Below are positions 15,770-24,723 of a DNA stretch of 64,000 nucleotides, piece by piece. The notes beneath the pieces were generated by a model. That model worked only from the letters and a program-made list of their open reading frames with translations, was not told where the DNA came from and did no database searches. The stretch is from an uncultured Oscillospiraceae bacterium (GTDB lineage: Bacteria > Bacillota > Clostridia > Oscillospirales > Oscillospiraceae), in NCBI GenBank assembly GCA_934646005.1, contig CAKUED010000010.1:1-64000 (forward strand), in the 5' to 3' direction. The position numbers were made by a program, and so were the translations under genes. How positions within the stretch are numbered: position 1 is the first letter of the stretch; each line of letters opens with the position of its first letter.

Positions 15770-17911
15770 TTACATGTCAAAAGGTTCCATGCCGAGGACG
15801 GGGTGACCGACCTCGGAGAGGAACGCGAGCAGCTCTTCGGGGTCGCCGCTCGGGCAGTTGGTCTCGTCTGCGACCATGTCGGCAAAGTTTTCGATGCCGT
15901 ACAGATCCTTGGCGGTCTCGTTGAGCTTGTCGCGGATCTGATCCTTCAGGTCCTTCGGCAGCCAGACCAGACGGGCAACGCCGCCCTCCGCCTTGAGGAA
16001 CTTATGCGACGCGATGTAGTGCTTGCCATGCCCCATGAAGCCCGGCGTCTGCACGCCGCCGCCGGTCATGGACGCCATTTCGGAGAACGTCATGCCGAGC
16101 GGGGTCATGCCCGCGAACTCACGGCAGGTGATGACAACACCCATCGAGCACGGCTCGATGCCGCAGATGCACTCGAAGCAGCCGCAGGAGGTCATCGGGT
16201 CTTCCAGCAGGGAGTAGAGCGTGACGTGCTCCAGCGCGCCGTGCGAATACTCGGCGACGGCTTCGTCCACGTCCTCGTAGCGGCCGACGCGCTCGTCGAG
16301 GCAGCGCTCCTTGGTGACGACCTGGCACGGACCCTGCGGGTCGAGCTCGTTGGTCGCCTTGGCATCCAGCCACGACACAGCGCCGCAGAGGCCCAGACGT
16401 TCTGGCGTGACGATGCAGACATGGCTCGGCGAGAACGCCTGGCACATGATGCAGGAATAGAACACGGGCACGGATTCGTCGGTCATGGACTTAAGCCGCT
16501 CGTCGCGCTTGTCGAACACTTCGTTCGCCTGCTTGCGCAGCTCGGCGTTCGCCTCGTCGCCGACGACGATGCGGACCTGGCACTTATCGACCACGGTGTC
16601 AAACTCGGACTTGATCTTGGCGTAGAGCACTTCGCCGATGTGGCGGAAGCGGAAGCCTGCCTCGAAGTCTGCCTTGCTGACACGCACGCGGATCATATCG
16701 CGCTGACCGGTGTGCATGAGACCTTCCACGCAGTTGAGGAAGGAGTGGATCTTACGCTCAAAGACCGGCTCAAAGTCGGGCTGCATATTCTTGCCCGCGA
16801 CCTCGACGGTGTAGCTGAGGGAAATCTTGCTGCCAGCCTCGAACTCGTCCATCTCAGGACCGACGACCTCGATCTTGTGATCCTCGACCTCGGAGGCGTC
16901 CTTCGTGAGGACCAGCTCAAAGCAGTCCTTGCGCGAGCCGTCGATCTCGATCTGCATATCGCCCTTGCGGATGATCTCGCCCTCGAAGGCGGAGGAGAAG
17001 GAGACGGGGATGTCGATCTTGGTGATCTTGAGCTTGATGCCGCGCGCCTCGATGGAGGTGTCGATCCAGTCCTTGGTGTCATCGTAGATGATGAGGGACT
17101 TCGGCACTGCCCACATATCCTCGTGGTCGTTGGTGATGACCGGGAAGCCGAGCTTGATCGCGCCCGCGCCGCAGGCGACGGTGATGTCGTTGACGGGCTT
17201 ATAGGCGTTGACGAACGCGTTGATGCGCTCGAAGGTGTACTTGTGGAAGCCTTCCACATCGCCGGGCTGGATCGCGCCGAAGATCATCGCCGCGCGCACG
17301 ACAAGGGAGATGACGTGACCGACCGACCAGATGTCCTCGCCGACGGGAACGACACGGACCGGGAAGCCCATGGAAACGCCCGCCTCGACCGCCTGCTCGA
17401 TGATGCCGCCGATCAGGAATACGAAAATGCCGCGGGACTGATAGCCCTTGATGGTCTCGACCGCTTCCTCGGTGGAGGGGGCAGGCCCGATCATCACGAC
17501 GAAGCCGGGGATGTCGCCGGTGACGAGCGGAACGCCCAGCTCACGCACCTCGGCGTCGGTGAAGTGACCGTGATAGCTCGTGCCCTCATAGGGCGCGTCG
17601 GTTTTCACATACTTGCACGCCTCGATCATCTCGGCGGCGATGGCAGTGCCCACGCCGGACTGGAAGATGGAGTTCGTGCGCGGCTCGCGCAGCATCATTG
17701 CCTTGACGTCCGCCAGCGCATCCTGGAGCTCGCCGACGTTCGTGACCTTCTTGCCGATGTAGGCATAGATGCAGGCGAGGAAGTAGGCGGTGGAGGGCAT
17801 GGTCAGCGGCGCGTCGCGCCCGACCTCTGCCGCGATCTTATTGACTTCCGCTTCGGCTTTGGCGAACATTTCGTCCGAGCCGCGGAACACTCTTTCAAAT
17901 AACGTCTTCAT
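15770..17911 (-). CDS. acsB: CO dehydrogenase/acetyl-CoA synthase, acetyl-CoA synthase subunit
   Basis: The product has 713 residues, close to the 729 of the Moorella enzyme. It joins CO, a methyl group from the corrinoid protein, and CoA to form acetyl-CoA at the nickel-containing A cluster. The 4Fe-4S ligands fall at Cys487, Cys490, Cys499 and Cys509, with the Ni-binding Cys-Gly-Cys at 576-578; this spacing is identical to that of Moorella (506, 509, 518, 528, 595-597). All three domains appear complete. It is last in the operon cooS-cooC-acsB. The corrinoid protein subunits and methyltransferase are not in the window. Confidence 0.97.
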   Translation of the reverse strand: MKTLFERVFRGSDEMFAKAEAEVNKIAAEVGRDAPLTMPSTAYFLACIYAYIGKKVTNVGELQDALADVKAMMLREPRTNSIFQSGVGTAIAAEMIEACKYVKTDAPYEGTSYHGHFTDAEVRELGVPLVTGDIPGFVVMIGPAPSTEEAVETIKGYQSRGIFVFLIGGIIEQAVEAGVSMGFPVRVVPVGEDIWSVGHVISLVVRAAMIFGAIQPGDVEGFHKYTFERINAFVNAYKPVNDITVACGAGAIKLGFPVITNDHEDMWAVPKSLIIYDDTKDWIDTSIEARGIKLKITKIDIPVSFSSAFEGEIIRKGDMQIEIDGSRKDCFELVLTKDASEVEDHKIEVVGPEMDEFEAGSKISLSYTVEVAGKNMQPDFEPVFERKIHSFLNCVEGLMHTGQRDMIRVRVSKADFEAGFRFRHIGEVLYAKIKSEFDTVVDKCQVRIVVGDEANAELRKQANEVFDKRDERLKSMTDESVPVFYSCIMCQAFSPSHVCIVTPERLGLCGAVSWLDAKATNELDPQGPCQVVTKERCLDERVGRYEDVDEAVAEYSHGALEHVTLYSLLEDPMTSCGCFECICGIEPCSMGVVITCREFAGMTPLGMTFSEMASMTGGGVQTPGFMGHGKHYIASHKFLKAEGGVARLVWLPKDLKDQIRDKLNETAKDLYGIENFADMVADETNCPSGDPEELLAFLSEVGHPVLGMEPFDM

Positions 17912-17944
17912 ATGTTCAGGTTCATTCCTTTCAGATTCTCAGAT

Positions 17945-18712
17945 TCATGCCTGGGAGTCGAGCCTTGCCTTGATGGCGCGGATGGCGTCCAGCGCGGCGG
18001 GGCTTTGATCGTAGGGAGAAAGTCCTTTGCGGTCGGCATCGATCACGTCCGCGTCGTAGGGGATAAAGCCGAGGAGATTTTCCTCCGGCACGCGGCTGCG
18101 GACGAACGCGCGGTCGGAATCGTCGCGGATCTTGTTGGCGACGACCGAGACGCGGTGAATGCCGAGGTCGGCGGCTAGCTTTTTGACCTTTTCATAGGTC
18201 TGCACGCTGCGCGCGCCGGGCTCGATGACCACGATGAACTGATCGACCATGCTCGCTGTGCCGCGCCCCAGATGCTCCAGCCCTGCCTCCATGTCCATGA
18301 TGACAACGTCATCCTTGCGGAACACGAGGCTGGAGAGCAGCGCCTTGAGCATGACGTGCTCGGGGCAGACGCAGCCGCTGCCGCCGGTATCCACGGTGCC
18401 CATCACGAGGAGCTTGACGCCGTTTATTTCCTTTGCCAGCTTATCCGGCAGGTCAGAGACCTCGGGATTGAGCTTGTAGAAGGAATTGAGGTCGTTCGCG
18501 CCGGTGCGCTCCTTGGCGAGCTGCTTCATTTTGGACACGGGGATGATGGAATTGACCTCATCCTCGGTAAGACCGAGCGCCAGACCCAGATTCGCGTCGG
18601 GATCGACGTCGGCGGCGAGGACGGTGCGCCCCTCATCGGCGTACAGCCGCGCGAGTGTGGAGGAGAGCGTCGTTTTGCCGACGCCGCCCTTTCCTGTGAT
18701 CGCCAGTTTCAT
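17945..18712 (-). CDS. cooC: CooC/AcsF-type ATPase for nickel insertion into CO dehydrogenase
   Basis: The product has 255 residues of the MinD/ParA-like fold. The deviant Walker A GKGGVGKTTLSS lies at residues 7-18, Walker B-type DVDPDANLGLALG follows, and a paired CVC motif (GGSGCVCPEHVM) matches the metal-binding cysteines of CooC. These ATPases load Ni into the C cluster of CO dehydrogenase or the A cluster of acetyl-CoA synthase. Its position between cooS (33 bases upstream) and acsB fits maturation of both. Confidence 0.93.
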   Translation of the reverse strand: MKLAITGKGGVGKTTLSSTLARLYADEGRTVLAADVDPDANLGLALGLTEDEVNSIIPVSKMKQLAKERTGANDLNSFYKLNPEVSDLPDKLAKEINGVKLLVMGTVDTGGSGCVCPEHVMLKALLSSLVFRKDDVVIMDMEAGLEHLGRGTASMVDQFIVVIEPGARSVQTYEKVKKLAADLGIHRVSVVANKIRDDSDRAFVRSRVPEENLLGFIPYDADVIDADRKGLSPYDQSPAALDAIRAIKARLDSQA

Positions 18713-18745
18713 GATATGTAAGCCTTTCTGCGCAGGACGGCGGCG

Positions 18746-20644
18746 TCAGATGCCCAGCGCGGCGCGCTTGGCTTCGATGGATTCGATCATGCGGTCGCCC
18801 AGCTTTTCGATGTCGGTCTCAACGACGAAGTTCGCCTCGACCCACTCCTTGCAGCCGGTCTGCCCCTGCAGGAGCTCCGTGATCTCGCTCGAACCCTTGG
18901 AGTAGGGATCGACGCCGAGGTAGGTCTCAATGCCGGTGGCGACGACATAGTTGCCGATGGAAACTGCCTTTTCAGACATCCATTCCGGCGCGCAGCCGCA
19001 CAGCGGGATCTGAGAAATGTTGATGCCCCAATCCTTGGCAATATCGGACGCGAGGATCATCATACGGGAGATGTCCACGCACGAGCCCATATGCAGGATG
19101 GGAGGAATGCCGACGAGCTTGCACACGCGCTTGAGACCCTCGCCGCAGTATTCGGCGGCGTCGAGGTCCATCAGACCAGCCTTGGCGGCAGCCTGCGCGG
19201 AGCAGCCGGAGACGATGACGATGATGTCGTTTTTCAGGAGCTTTTTCATCAGCTCGATGTGCGCGGTATCGGGGCGGACCTTGGGGTTGTTGCAGCCGAC
19301 CATGGCGACCGCGCCGCGCAGAACGCCGGACTTGACAACATCGACCAGCGGCTTCGTCGTGCCGGTGAGGTCCACATGGGAGTTCGTGACGCCGTCCAGG
19401 CACTTTTTGATCGCTTCGACGGAGTAGCCCACGCGCGCCTTGGTCTTGAGCTGCGGGATGTTGACAAGATCCTGATTGCGGTTTTTGAAGTTCTCGATCG
19501 CCATCTTCACGATCGCCTTGGCGTTTTCAGCCGCGGTGTCCTCATGGAACTCGATGAAATCGGAGTCCGGCATCCGGGCGATGGGGGAGGTGGTGATGAA
19601 CTTGGTGTGGAAGCACTTGGAGAGCGGGCCGAGCGCCGGGAAGATGCACTGCACGTCCACGACGATGGCTTCGCAAGCGCCGGTGAGCACGACGTTTTCC
19701 TGCTGGAGGAAGTTGCCCGCCATGGGGATGCCCTGACGCATGGCGACTTCGTTGCCGGTGCAGCAGACGCCGCAGATATTGATGCCCTTCGCGCCGTTTT
19801 CCTTGGCGAGCGCGATGAGCTCGGGATCCTGCGCATAGAACACGATCATTTCAGACAGCGACGGATCGTGACCGTGGACAACGATGTTGACCATGTCCTT
19901 TTCCATCACGCCGATGTTCGCGGTGGTGTCAACGGGCTTCGGCGTGCCGAACAGCACGTCGGAGAACTCTGTGCCCATCATCGAGCCGCCCCAGCCGTCG
20001 GACAGACCGGCGCGCAGCGACTGCTTGATAAGCGCTTCGGGCAGAGAGGAGCAGCCCATATGCGTCATATGCATGGACTGAGAGACCTCGCGGTCGATGG
20101 CGCGCGGCTCGATGCCGGCTTTGTGCCACAGCTCCTGCGTATGCTCCGGCGCGCGCTTGAGATAGCGCTGCACGCCGAAGGGCTTGCCATATTCCATCAG
20201 ACCCGTTTCGGCGACCTCATGCGCCAGATCGTACAGGTCCTTGCCCTCGGTCTCGATGCCCCACTCGGCAGCGATCCGCTTGAGCTTTTCAGGGTCTTTG
20301 ACCTGATACGCGCCGCCGTCTTTTGCCTGGTAGAGCGTATGGCAGATCTGGCGGCCGTGGTCAGAGTGCGTTGCCGCGCCGCCTGCGGTGAAGCGCAGGT
20401 AGTTACGGCCGACGATGCCGTGTACGTCGCAGCCGCAGATGCCGCGCGGCGCTTTGGGCGTGATGCGGCACGGACCCATCGAGCAGATACGGCAGCAAGT
20501 GCCGGCTTCGCCGAATCCGCAGTGCGGGGTCTGGTTCTTGACGCGCTGCTGCCAGGAGTCTGCGCCGACCTTCTTGCCGGTCTCCAGCAAGGTGTTCGTC
20601 GCTTCCTCCATCTGTTCAATCGTGATTAAGCGATCCCAATCCAT
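18746..20644 (-). CDS. cooS: Anaerobic carbon monoxide dehydrogenase catalytic subunit
   Basis: The product has 632 residues, the standard size. It interconverts CO and CO2 at the Ni-Fe-S C cluster and passes electrons to ferredoxin. The N-terminal B/D-cluster cysteines are present (HCGFGEAGTCCRICSMGPCR, residues 41-60). Downstream C-cluster regions such as NICGVCCTGNE, TGACEAIVVDVQC and GCSAQAAAKAG are intact. As the first gene of cooS-cooC-acsB it forms the bifunctional CODH/ACS, so the cell can make or cleave acetyl-CoA through C1 units. A strong promoter lies 88 bases upstream. Confidence 0.96.
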   Translation of the reverse strand: MDWDRLITIEQMEEATNTLLETGKKVGADSWQQRVKNQTPHCGFGEAGTCCRICSMGPCRITPKAPRGICGCDVHGIVGRNYLRFTAGGAATHSDHGRQICHTLYQAKDGGAYQVKDPEKLKRIAAEWGIETEGKDLYDLAHEVAETGLMEYGKPFGVQRYLKRAPEHTQELWHKAGIEPRAIDREVSQSMHMTHMGCSSLPEALIKQSLRAGLSDGWGGSMMGTEFSDVLFGTPKPVDTTANIGVMEKDMVNIVVHGHDPSLSEMIVFYAQDPELIALAKENGAKGINICGVCCTGNEVAMRQGIPMAGNFLQQENVVLTGACEAIVVDVQCIFPALGPLSKCFHTKFITTSPIARMPDSDFIEFHEDTAAENAKAIVKMAIENFKNRNQDLVNIPQLKTKARVGYSVEAIKKCLDGVTNSHVDLTGTTKPLVDVVKSGVLRGAVAMVGCNNPKVRPDTAHIELMKKLLKNDIIVIVSGCSAQAAAKAGLMDLDAAEYCGEGLKRVCKLVGIPPILHMGSCVDISRMMILASDIAKDWGINISQIPLCGCAPEWMSEKAVSIGNYVVATGIETYLGVDPYSKGSSEITELLQGQTGCKEWVEANFVVETDIEKLGDRMIESIEAKRAALGI

Positions 20645-20731
20645 CAGTGATTTCTCCTCCTAAAATTGTTCGTTCGGGTGGACGGGAGTCTGCGGCAGCA
20701 AACCCCCGCGCGGGGATAGACAGTTTACCTC

Positions 20732-20760
20732 ATTGTATCAAGTGCGGCGGGGAAAGTCAA
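20732..20760 (-). promoter_or_regulatory. Promoter of the cooS operon
   Basis: TTGACT (20755-20760) and TACAAT (20732-20737) on the minus strand with a 17-base spacer. A CCCCGCG/CGCGGGG palindrome lies just downstream in the leader. Confidence 0.88.
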
Positions 20761-20809
20761 CCGTGATTCGGCACGTTCCGCCCCCTTGCGGCGCTTTTCT
20801 GCGAAAGAA

Positions 20810-20846
20810 AAAAACTGCCGGAAACGGGCAACGTTTCCGGCAGTTA
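20810..20846 (-). terminator. Terminator of the ftsH-mscS operon
   Basis: A 12-bp stem (20815-20826 with 20832-20843) is followed on the minus strand by a run of seven T. It starts 10 bases beyond the mscS stop. Confidence 0.93.
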
Positions 20847-20852
20847 AAAATA

Positions 20853-21719
20853 TCATTGTTTGATCGCCTCGTGCGGGGTATGGACTACAAGATGCGGGTA
20901 GGTCATTTCAACGCCTGCCGCCTTAAATTCGCGCCAGACGGCATCTAACAGGTCGGCGCGGACATCATAATAGTGCGCGGGCGTGGTCCACACGCGCAGC
21001 GCGTAGGCGACGGCGCTGTCGCGGTAGTCCTCCACGCGGGCGTAGACCGGCTCGCCGGGCAGCACGTCCTTGACCTCCGCCGCCCGGCGCAGCGCGGCGC
21101 AGACGGTCTGCGGGTCGGCGTCGTAGCTGGCGGTGACGGTGAGGTCCACACGGCGCTTGCCGCCGCCGGTGCAGTTGCAGATGCGGGAGGCGGTGACCTT
21201 GCTGTTCGGCAGGTACAAAATTTGCCCGTCGTAGCACAGAAGGCGCGTGTGGAACAGACCGATCAGCTCCACCGTGCCGCCGCGCCCGTCGATCTCCACA
21301 TAATCGCCCACGCGGAAGGGCTTGCTCGTGAGCAGCAGCACCGCGGCGGCGATGTTCGCAAGCAGGTCCTGAACCGACAGCGAAATGGCAAGACCCGCAA
21401 CACTGAGGATCGCCAGCAGCGAGGACGTATCCACGCCCAGCGTGCCCGCGAGGAGCATGACGGCAATGAAGATCATCACACCGCGCGTGACGGCGAGGAT
21501 GAGCTTATGCAGCCGCGTCTCGATATGCGAGCGGGCGAGCAGGCGCTTTGCCGCGCTCTGCACCAGACGGATGAGCGCCGCGCAGACGAGCAGGAGCACG
21601 ACCGCGGTCAAAATGCGTGTCAGAGACAGGGAATTTATGAATTTCGTCAGACTGGACTGCGCCTCGGCGGCGGACTGCACCGCGTCACTGCCGAGAACGC
21701 CGGAAAGCGCGTCGTTCAT
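20853..21719 (-). CDS. MscS-family mechanosensitive channel
   Basis: The product has 288 residues with three membrane helices (about 30-48, 70-90 and 98-125). The third carries the pore-lining small-residue pattern and is followed by the MscS beta domain (NIAAAVLLLTSKPFRVGDYVEI, then a GRGGTVELIGLFHTRL stretch). Such channels release solutes under hypo-osmotic stress. It overlaps the ftsH stop by 4 bases (ATGA), so it is translationally coupled to the membrane protease. Length is close to the E. coli small-conductance channel (286). Confidence 0.92.
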   Translation of the reverse strand: MNDALSGVLGSDAVQSAAEAQSSLTKFINSLSLTRILTAVVLLLVCAALIRLVQSAAKRLLARSHIETRLHKLILAVTRGVMIFIAVMLLAGTLGVDTSSLLAILSVAGLAISLSVQDLLANIAAAVLLLTSKPFRVGDYVEIDGRGGTVELIGLFHTRLLCYDGQILYLPNSKVTASRICNCTGGGKRRVDLTVTASYDADPQTVCAALRRAAEVKDVLPGEPVYARVEDYRDSAVAYALRVWTTPAHYYDVRADLLDAVWREFKAAGVEMTYPHLVVHTPHEAIKQ

Positions 21720-23674
21720 GCCTGCTCCTCCGGCTGCGCGGCGGGCTCGGCTTCGTCAGATGCTTCCGTTTCGCCCGTCAGGCGCTTGGCGTCGGCGTTG
21801 ACGTATGCCATCAGCTCATCGCCGGTGATGGTCTCCTTTTGCAGGAGGAAGAGCGCGATCTCGTCCAGCAGCGAGCGGTGCTCACGCAGGATGTCCTTCG
21901 ATTTCTGGTAGCACTGCGCAAGCAGCGACTGGATCTCGCTGTCCGCCGCGGAGGCGGTGGAGTCGGCGCAGTTCATCATCGTGCTGCCGTCCAGATACGG
22001 GTTCGAGACGGTGGACAGCGCCATCAGACCGAACTTTTCGCTCATGCCGTACTGCGTGACCATCTTGCGGGCAAGCTCCGTGGCACGCTCGATGTCGTTG
22101 GACGCGCCGGTGGTCTGGATGCCGAACACTAGCTGCTCCGCCGCGCGCCCGCCGAGCAGCGTTTGCAGCTCGACCAGCAGCTCCTCGCGGGAGCTGAGGA
22201 ATTTTTCCTCCTCCGGCATCTGCATGGTGTAGCCCAGCGCGCCGGAGGTATGCGGGACGATGGTGATCTTGGAGACGGGCTGCGTGTGCTTTTGCAGCGC
22301 CGCGACGAGCGCGTGCCCGACCTCGTGGTAGGAGACGATGCGCTTTTCGGTGTCAGTAAGGACCGTGCCCTTTTTCTCCGTACCGGCGATGACCGTTTCA
22401 AACGAGACGAGAAGGTCCTGCTGGTTGACTGCCTTGCGCCCCTGCCGCACGGCGCGCAGCGCCGCTTCGTTCACAAGGTTCGCAAGGTCCGCGCCGACCG
22501 CGCCGGCGGTCGCCTGCGCGATCTTGTGCAGATCCACGTCCTCGGCGAGCTTGATGTTTTTGGTGTGCACGCGCAGTGTCTGGTAGCGCCCCTGCAGATT
22601 CGGGCGGTCCACGATGATGCGGCGGTCAAAGCGCCCGGCGCGCAGCAGAGCTTTGTCGAGAATTTCGGGGCGGTTTGTCGCGGCGAGGATGACCACGCCC
22701 TTGGACGAGTCAAAGCCGTCGATCTCGGCAAGGAGCTGGTTGAGTGTCTGCTCACGCTCGTCGTTGCCGCCGAATTTGGAGTCACGCGTGCGCCCGATGG
22801 CGTCGATCTCGTCAATGAAGATGATGGCGGGGGCGACCTTGTTCGCCTCCTGGAACAGGCTTCTCACGCGGCTTGCGCCCACGCCGACGAACATCTCCAC
22901 AAAGTCAGAGCCGGAGATGGAGAAGAACGGCACGTTCGCCTCGCCCGCGACGGCTTTTGCCAACAGCGTTTTGCCCGTGCCGGGCGAGCCGACGAGCAGC
23001 GCGCCCTTGGGGAGCTTTGCACCGATGGCGGTGTATTTCTGCGGGTTGTGCAGGAAGTCGATGATCTCGACGAGCGATTCCTTCGCCTCGTCCTGACCGG
23101 CGACGTCGGCAAACGTCACGCCCGTTTGGCGCTCCATATAGACCTTTGCCTTGTTTTCGCCGATCCCGCCGAGACCGCCCATGCCGCCCATCCGCTTGGA
23201 CATACTGCGCATGAGCAGGCTGAAGAGCAGATACATGAACGCCACCGGCAGCACCCAGGTGAGGATGAACGAGACGATGGGGCTTGCCTGCTCCACGATC
23301 TCGCGGTCAAATTTGACGCCGCGCGCCGTGAGCTGCGATACAAGCTCGGCAGTGTCCATATTCGGGATGAGCCCAGTATAGTAGACGCGCTGCTGCGCCT
23401 TTGCCTTGGCGGCTTCTTCCTTTGTGAGAATTTCCAGCCGATCGTCGGTCATAAATTCGACCTCGGAGACCTTGTCCTCGTCCAGCAGGGTGAGGAACTC
23501 ATCATAGGTGATCTCCACCAGATAGGATTTTGAGAGGCTGGTGTAGAGCGTATTGATGAGCAGCGTGCCGATCAGCGCGGCGATGACCAGAAATAAGATC
23601 CTGCGCCCGGAATTGCCGCTTCCGTCGGCGTCGCCGCGGTTATTGTTATTTTGCTTTTTGGGGGAGTTGCTCAC
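21716..23674 (-). CDS. ftsH: ATP-dependent zinc metalloprotease FtsH
   Basis: The start is uncertain. A GTG at 23683 is in frame, but the AGAAGG ribosome binding site overlaps it, so GTG at 23674 ([12 protein letters not shown]) is preferred. The product has about 652 residues with two membrane segments near the N-terminus and an extracytoplasmic loop between them. The AAA domain has Walker [14 protein letters not shown] (usually GPPGTGKT) and Walker [12 protein letters not shown]. The protease site reads HEVGHALVA (usually HEAGH). FtsH degrades misfolded membrane and some regulatory proteins. The mscS gene follows with a 4-base overlap. Confidence 0.96.
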   Translation of the reverse strand: MSNSPKKQNNNNRGDADGSGNSGRRILFLVIAALIGTLLINTLYTSLSKSYLVEITYDEFLTLLDEDKVSEVEFMTDDRLEILTKEEAAKAKAQQRVYYTGLIPNMDTAELVSQLTARGVKFDREIVEQASPIVSFILTWVLPVAFMYLLFSLLMRSMSKRMGGMGGLGGIGENKAKVYMERQTGVTFADVAGQDEAKESLVEIIDFLHNPQKYTAIGAKLPKGALLVGSPGTGKTLLAKAVAGEANVPFFSISGSDFVEMFVGVGASRVRSLFQEANKVAPAIIFIDEIDAIGRTRDSKFGGNDEREQTLNQLLAEIDGFDSSKGVVILAATNRPEILDKALLRAGRFDRRIIVDRPNLQGRYQTLRVHTKNIKLAEDVDLHKIAQATAGAVGADLANLVNEAALRAVRQGRKAVNQQDLLVSFETVIAGTEKKGTVLTDTEKRIVSYHEVGHALVAALQKHTQPVSKITIVPHTSGALGYTMQMPEEEKFLSSREELLVELQTLLGGRAAEQLVFGIQTTGASNDIERATELARKMVTQYGMSEKFGLMALSTVSNPYLDGSTMMNCADSTASAADSEIQSLLAQCYQKSKDILREHRSLLDEIALFLLQKETITGDELMAYVNADAKRLTGETEASDEAEPAAQPEEQA

Positions 23675-23720
23675 GAAAAGCACCTTCTTTCCATGGGTTA
23701 GCGCATCTTGATATGCCGCG

Positions 23721-23749
23721 ATTTTATCACATCAGCCAAGGATTTACAA
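23721..23749 (-). promoter_or_regulatory. Promoter of ftsH
   Basis: TTGTAA (23744-23749) and TAAAAT (23721-23726) on the minus strand, 17-base spacer, about 45 bases before the start codon. Confidence 0.75.
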
Positions 23750-23804
23750 GAACGCCAAATGAAACGGGCGGTAAATTTTCTGTGAATTTAAGAACCGGGG
23801 GCAG

Positions 23805-23833
23805 TTGTTTCCTTCGACAAGGTCTGTTATAAT
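23805..23833 (+). promoter_or_regulatory. Promoter of rlmB
   Basis: TTGTTT (23805-23810), 17 bases, TATAAT (23828-23833). It diverges from the ftsH promoter 56 bases away. Confidence 0.8.
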
Positions 23834-23889
23834 ATGCTCGACATTATGGGTATCTGCGCGTTTGCGCAGGAAGAACGGAGAGACGAACG

Positions 23890-24705
23890 ATGGCTGAGAG
23901 AAAACGCACCGACGACCGCAGGCGCTCCGATGACCGCCGCCGCGCCCCGCGCGCGCCGGAAAATGAGAACGCGGAAAATATTCTGGAGGGGCGCAACGCG
24001 CTCTCCGAGGCGCTTTCCAGCGGGCGGACGGTCGATAAGGTATTCATCGCCGAGGGCAGCACCGACCGCGCGCTGGCGCGGCTGGCGGCGCTGGCAAAAC
24101 GGGCGGGCGCGGTGGTCGTGGAGACCGACCGGCGCAAGCTCGACCAGATGTCGGCAACGGGCGCGCATCAGGGCGTGATCGCGCAGGTGGCGGCGCATGA
24201 CTACGCGACCATCGACGATATGTTTGCCCGCGCGGAATCCTCCGGCAGACCGCCGCTCATTGTGCTCTGCGACGAGCTGTCCGACCCGCATAACCTCGGC
24301 GCGATCATCCGCACGGCGGAGTGCGCCGGAGCGCACGGCGTCATCATCCCCAAGCGCCGCAGCGTGGGGCTGACGGCGGTCGTGGGAAAGACCTCGGCGG
24401 GCGCGCTGGAATATATGCCGGTGGCGCGCGTTGCCAATCTGACGGCGGCGATCGACGAGCTGAAAAGCCGCGGCGTGTGGGTATTCGGCACGGCGGCGGA
24501 CGGCGACACGGCGCTTTATAAAGCAGACCTCAAAAACGCGGCGGCGATCGTCATCGGCAACGAGGGCAGCGGCATGAGCCGTCTGGTCGCGGAGCGGTGC
24601 GATTTTAAGGTCAGTATTCCCATGATGGGCAGTATTTCATCCCTGAACGCCTCGGCGGCTGCTGCTATCTTACTTTATGAGGCAGTTCGGCAAAGACAGG
24701 CATAA
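23890..24705 (+). CDS. rlmB: TrmH/SpoU-family 23S rRNA 2'-O-methyltransferase (RlmB type)
   Basis: The product has 271 residues. A basic, low-complexity N-terminal tail (about 1-25) precedes the SpoU substrate-binding domain (ILEGRNALSEALSSG). The SPOUT catalytic domain follows with the three knot motifs: DPHNLGAIIRTAE, IVIGNEGSGMS and PMMGSISSLNASAA. Members methylate guanosine in domain V of 23S rRNA. Start chosen at ATG 23890, with a GGAG-type ribosome binding site just upstream. Another TrmH-family tRNA or rRNA target cannot be excluded from sequence alone. The membrane protein gene follows 18 bases later. Confidence 0.9.
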   Translation: MAERKRTDDRRRSDDRRRAPRAPENENAENILEGRNALSEALSSGRTVDKVFIAEGSTDRALARLAALAKRAGAVVVETDRRKLDQMSATGAHQGVIAQVAAHDYATIDDMFARAESSGRPPLIVLCDELSDPHNLGAIIRTAECAGAHGVIIPKRRSVGLTAVVGKTSAGALEYMPVARVANLTAAIDELKSRGVWVFGTAADGDTALYKADLKNAAAIVIGNEGSGMSRLVAERCDFKVSIPMMGSISSLNASAAAAILLYEAVRQRQA

Positions 24706-24723
24706 TAGTTTTTTGGTGACCAC

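Noticed and set aside
15728..17902. A long plus-strand open frame (724 codons) opposite acsB
   Set aside because: It is antisense to a clear enzyme with intact metal-site spacing. Its composition (Val/Leu/Asp/Arg-rich, no domain) is typical of a shadow frame in GC-rich DNA.
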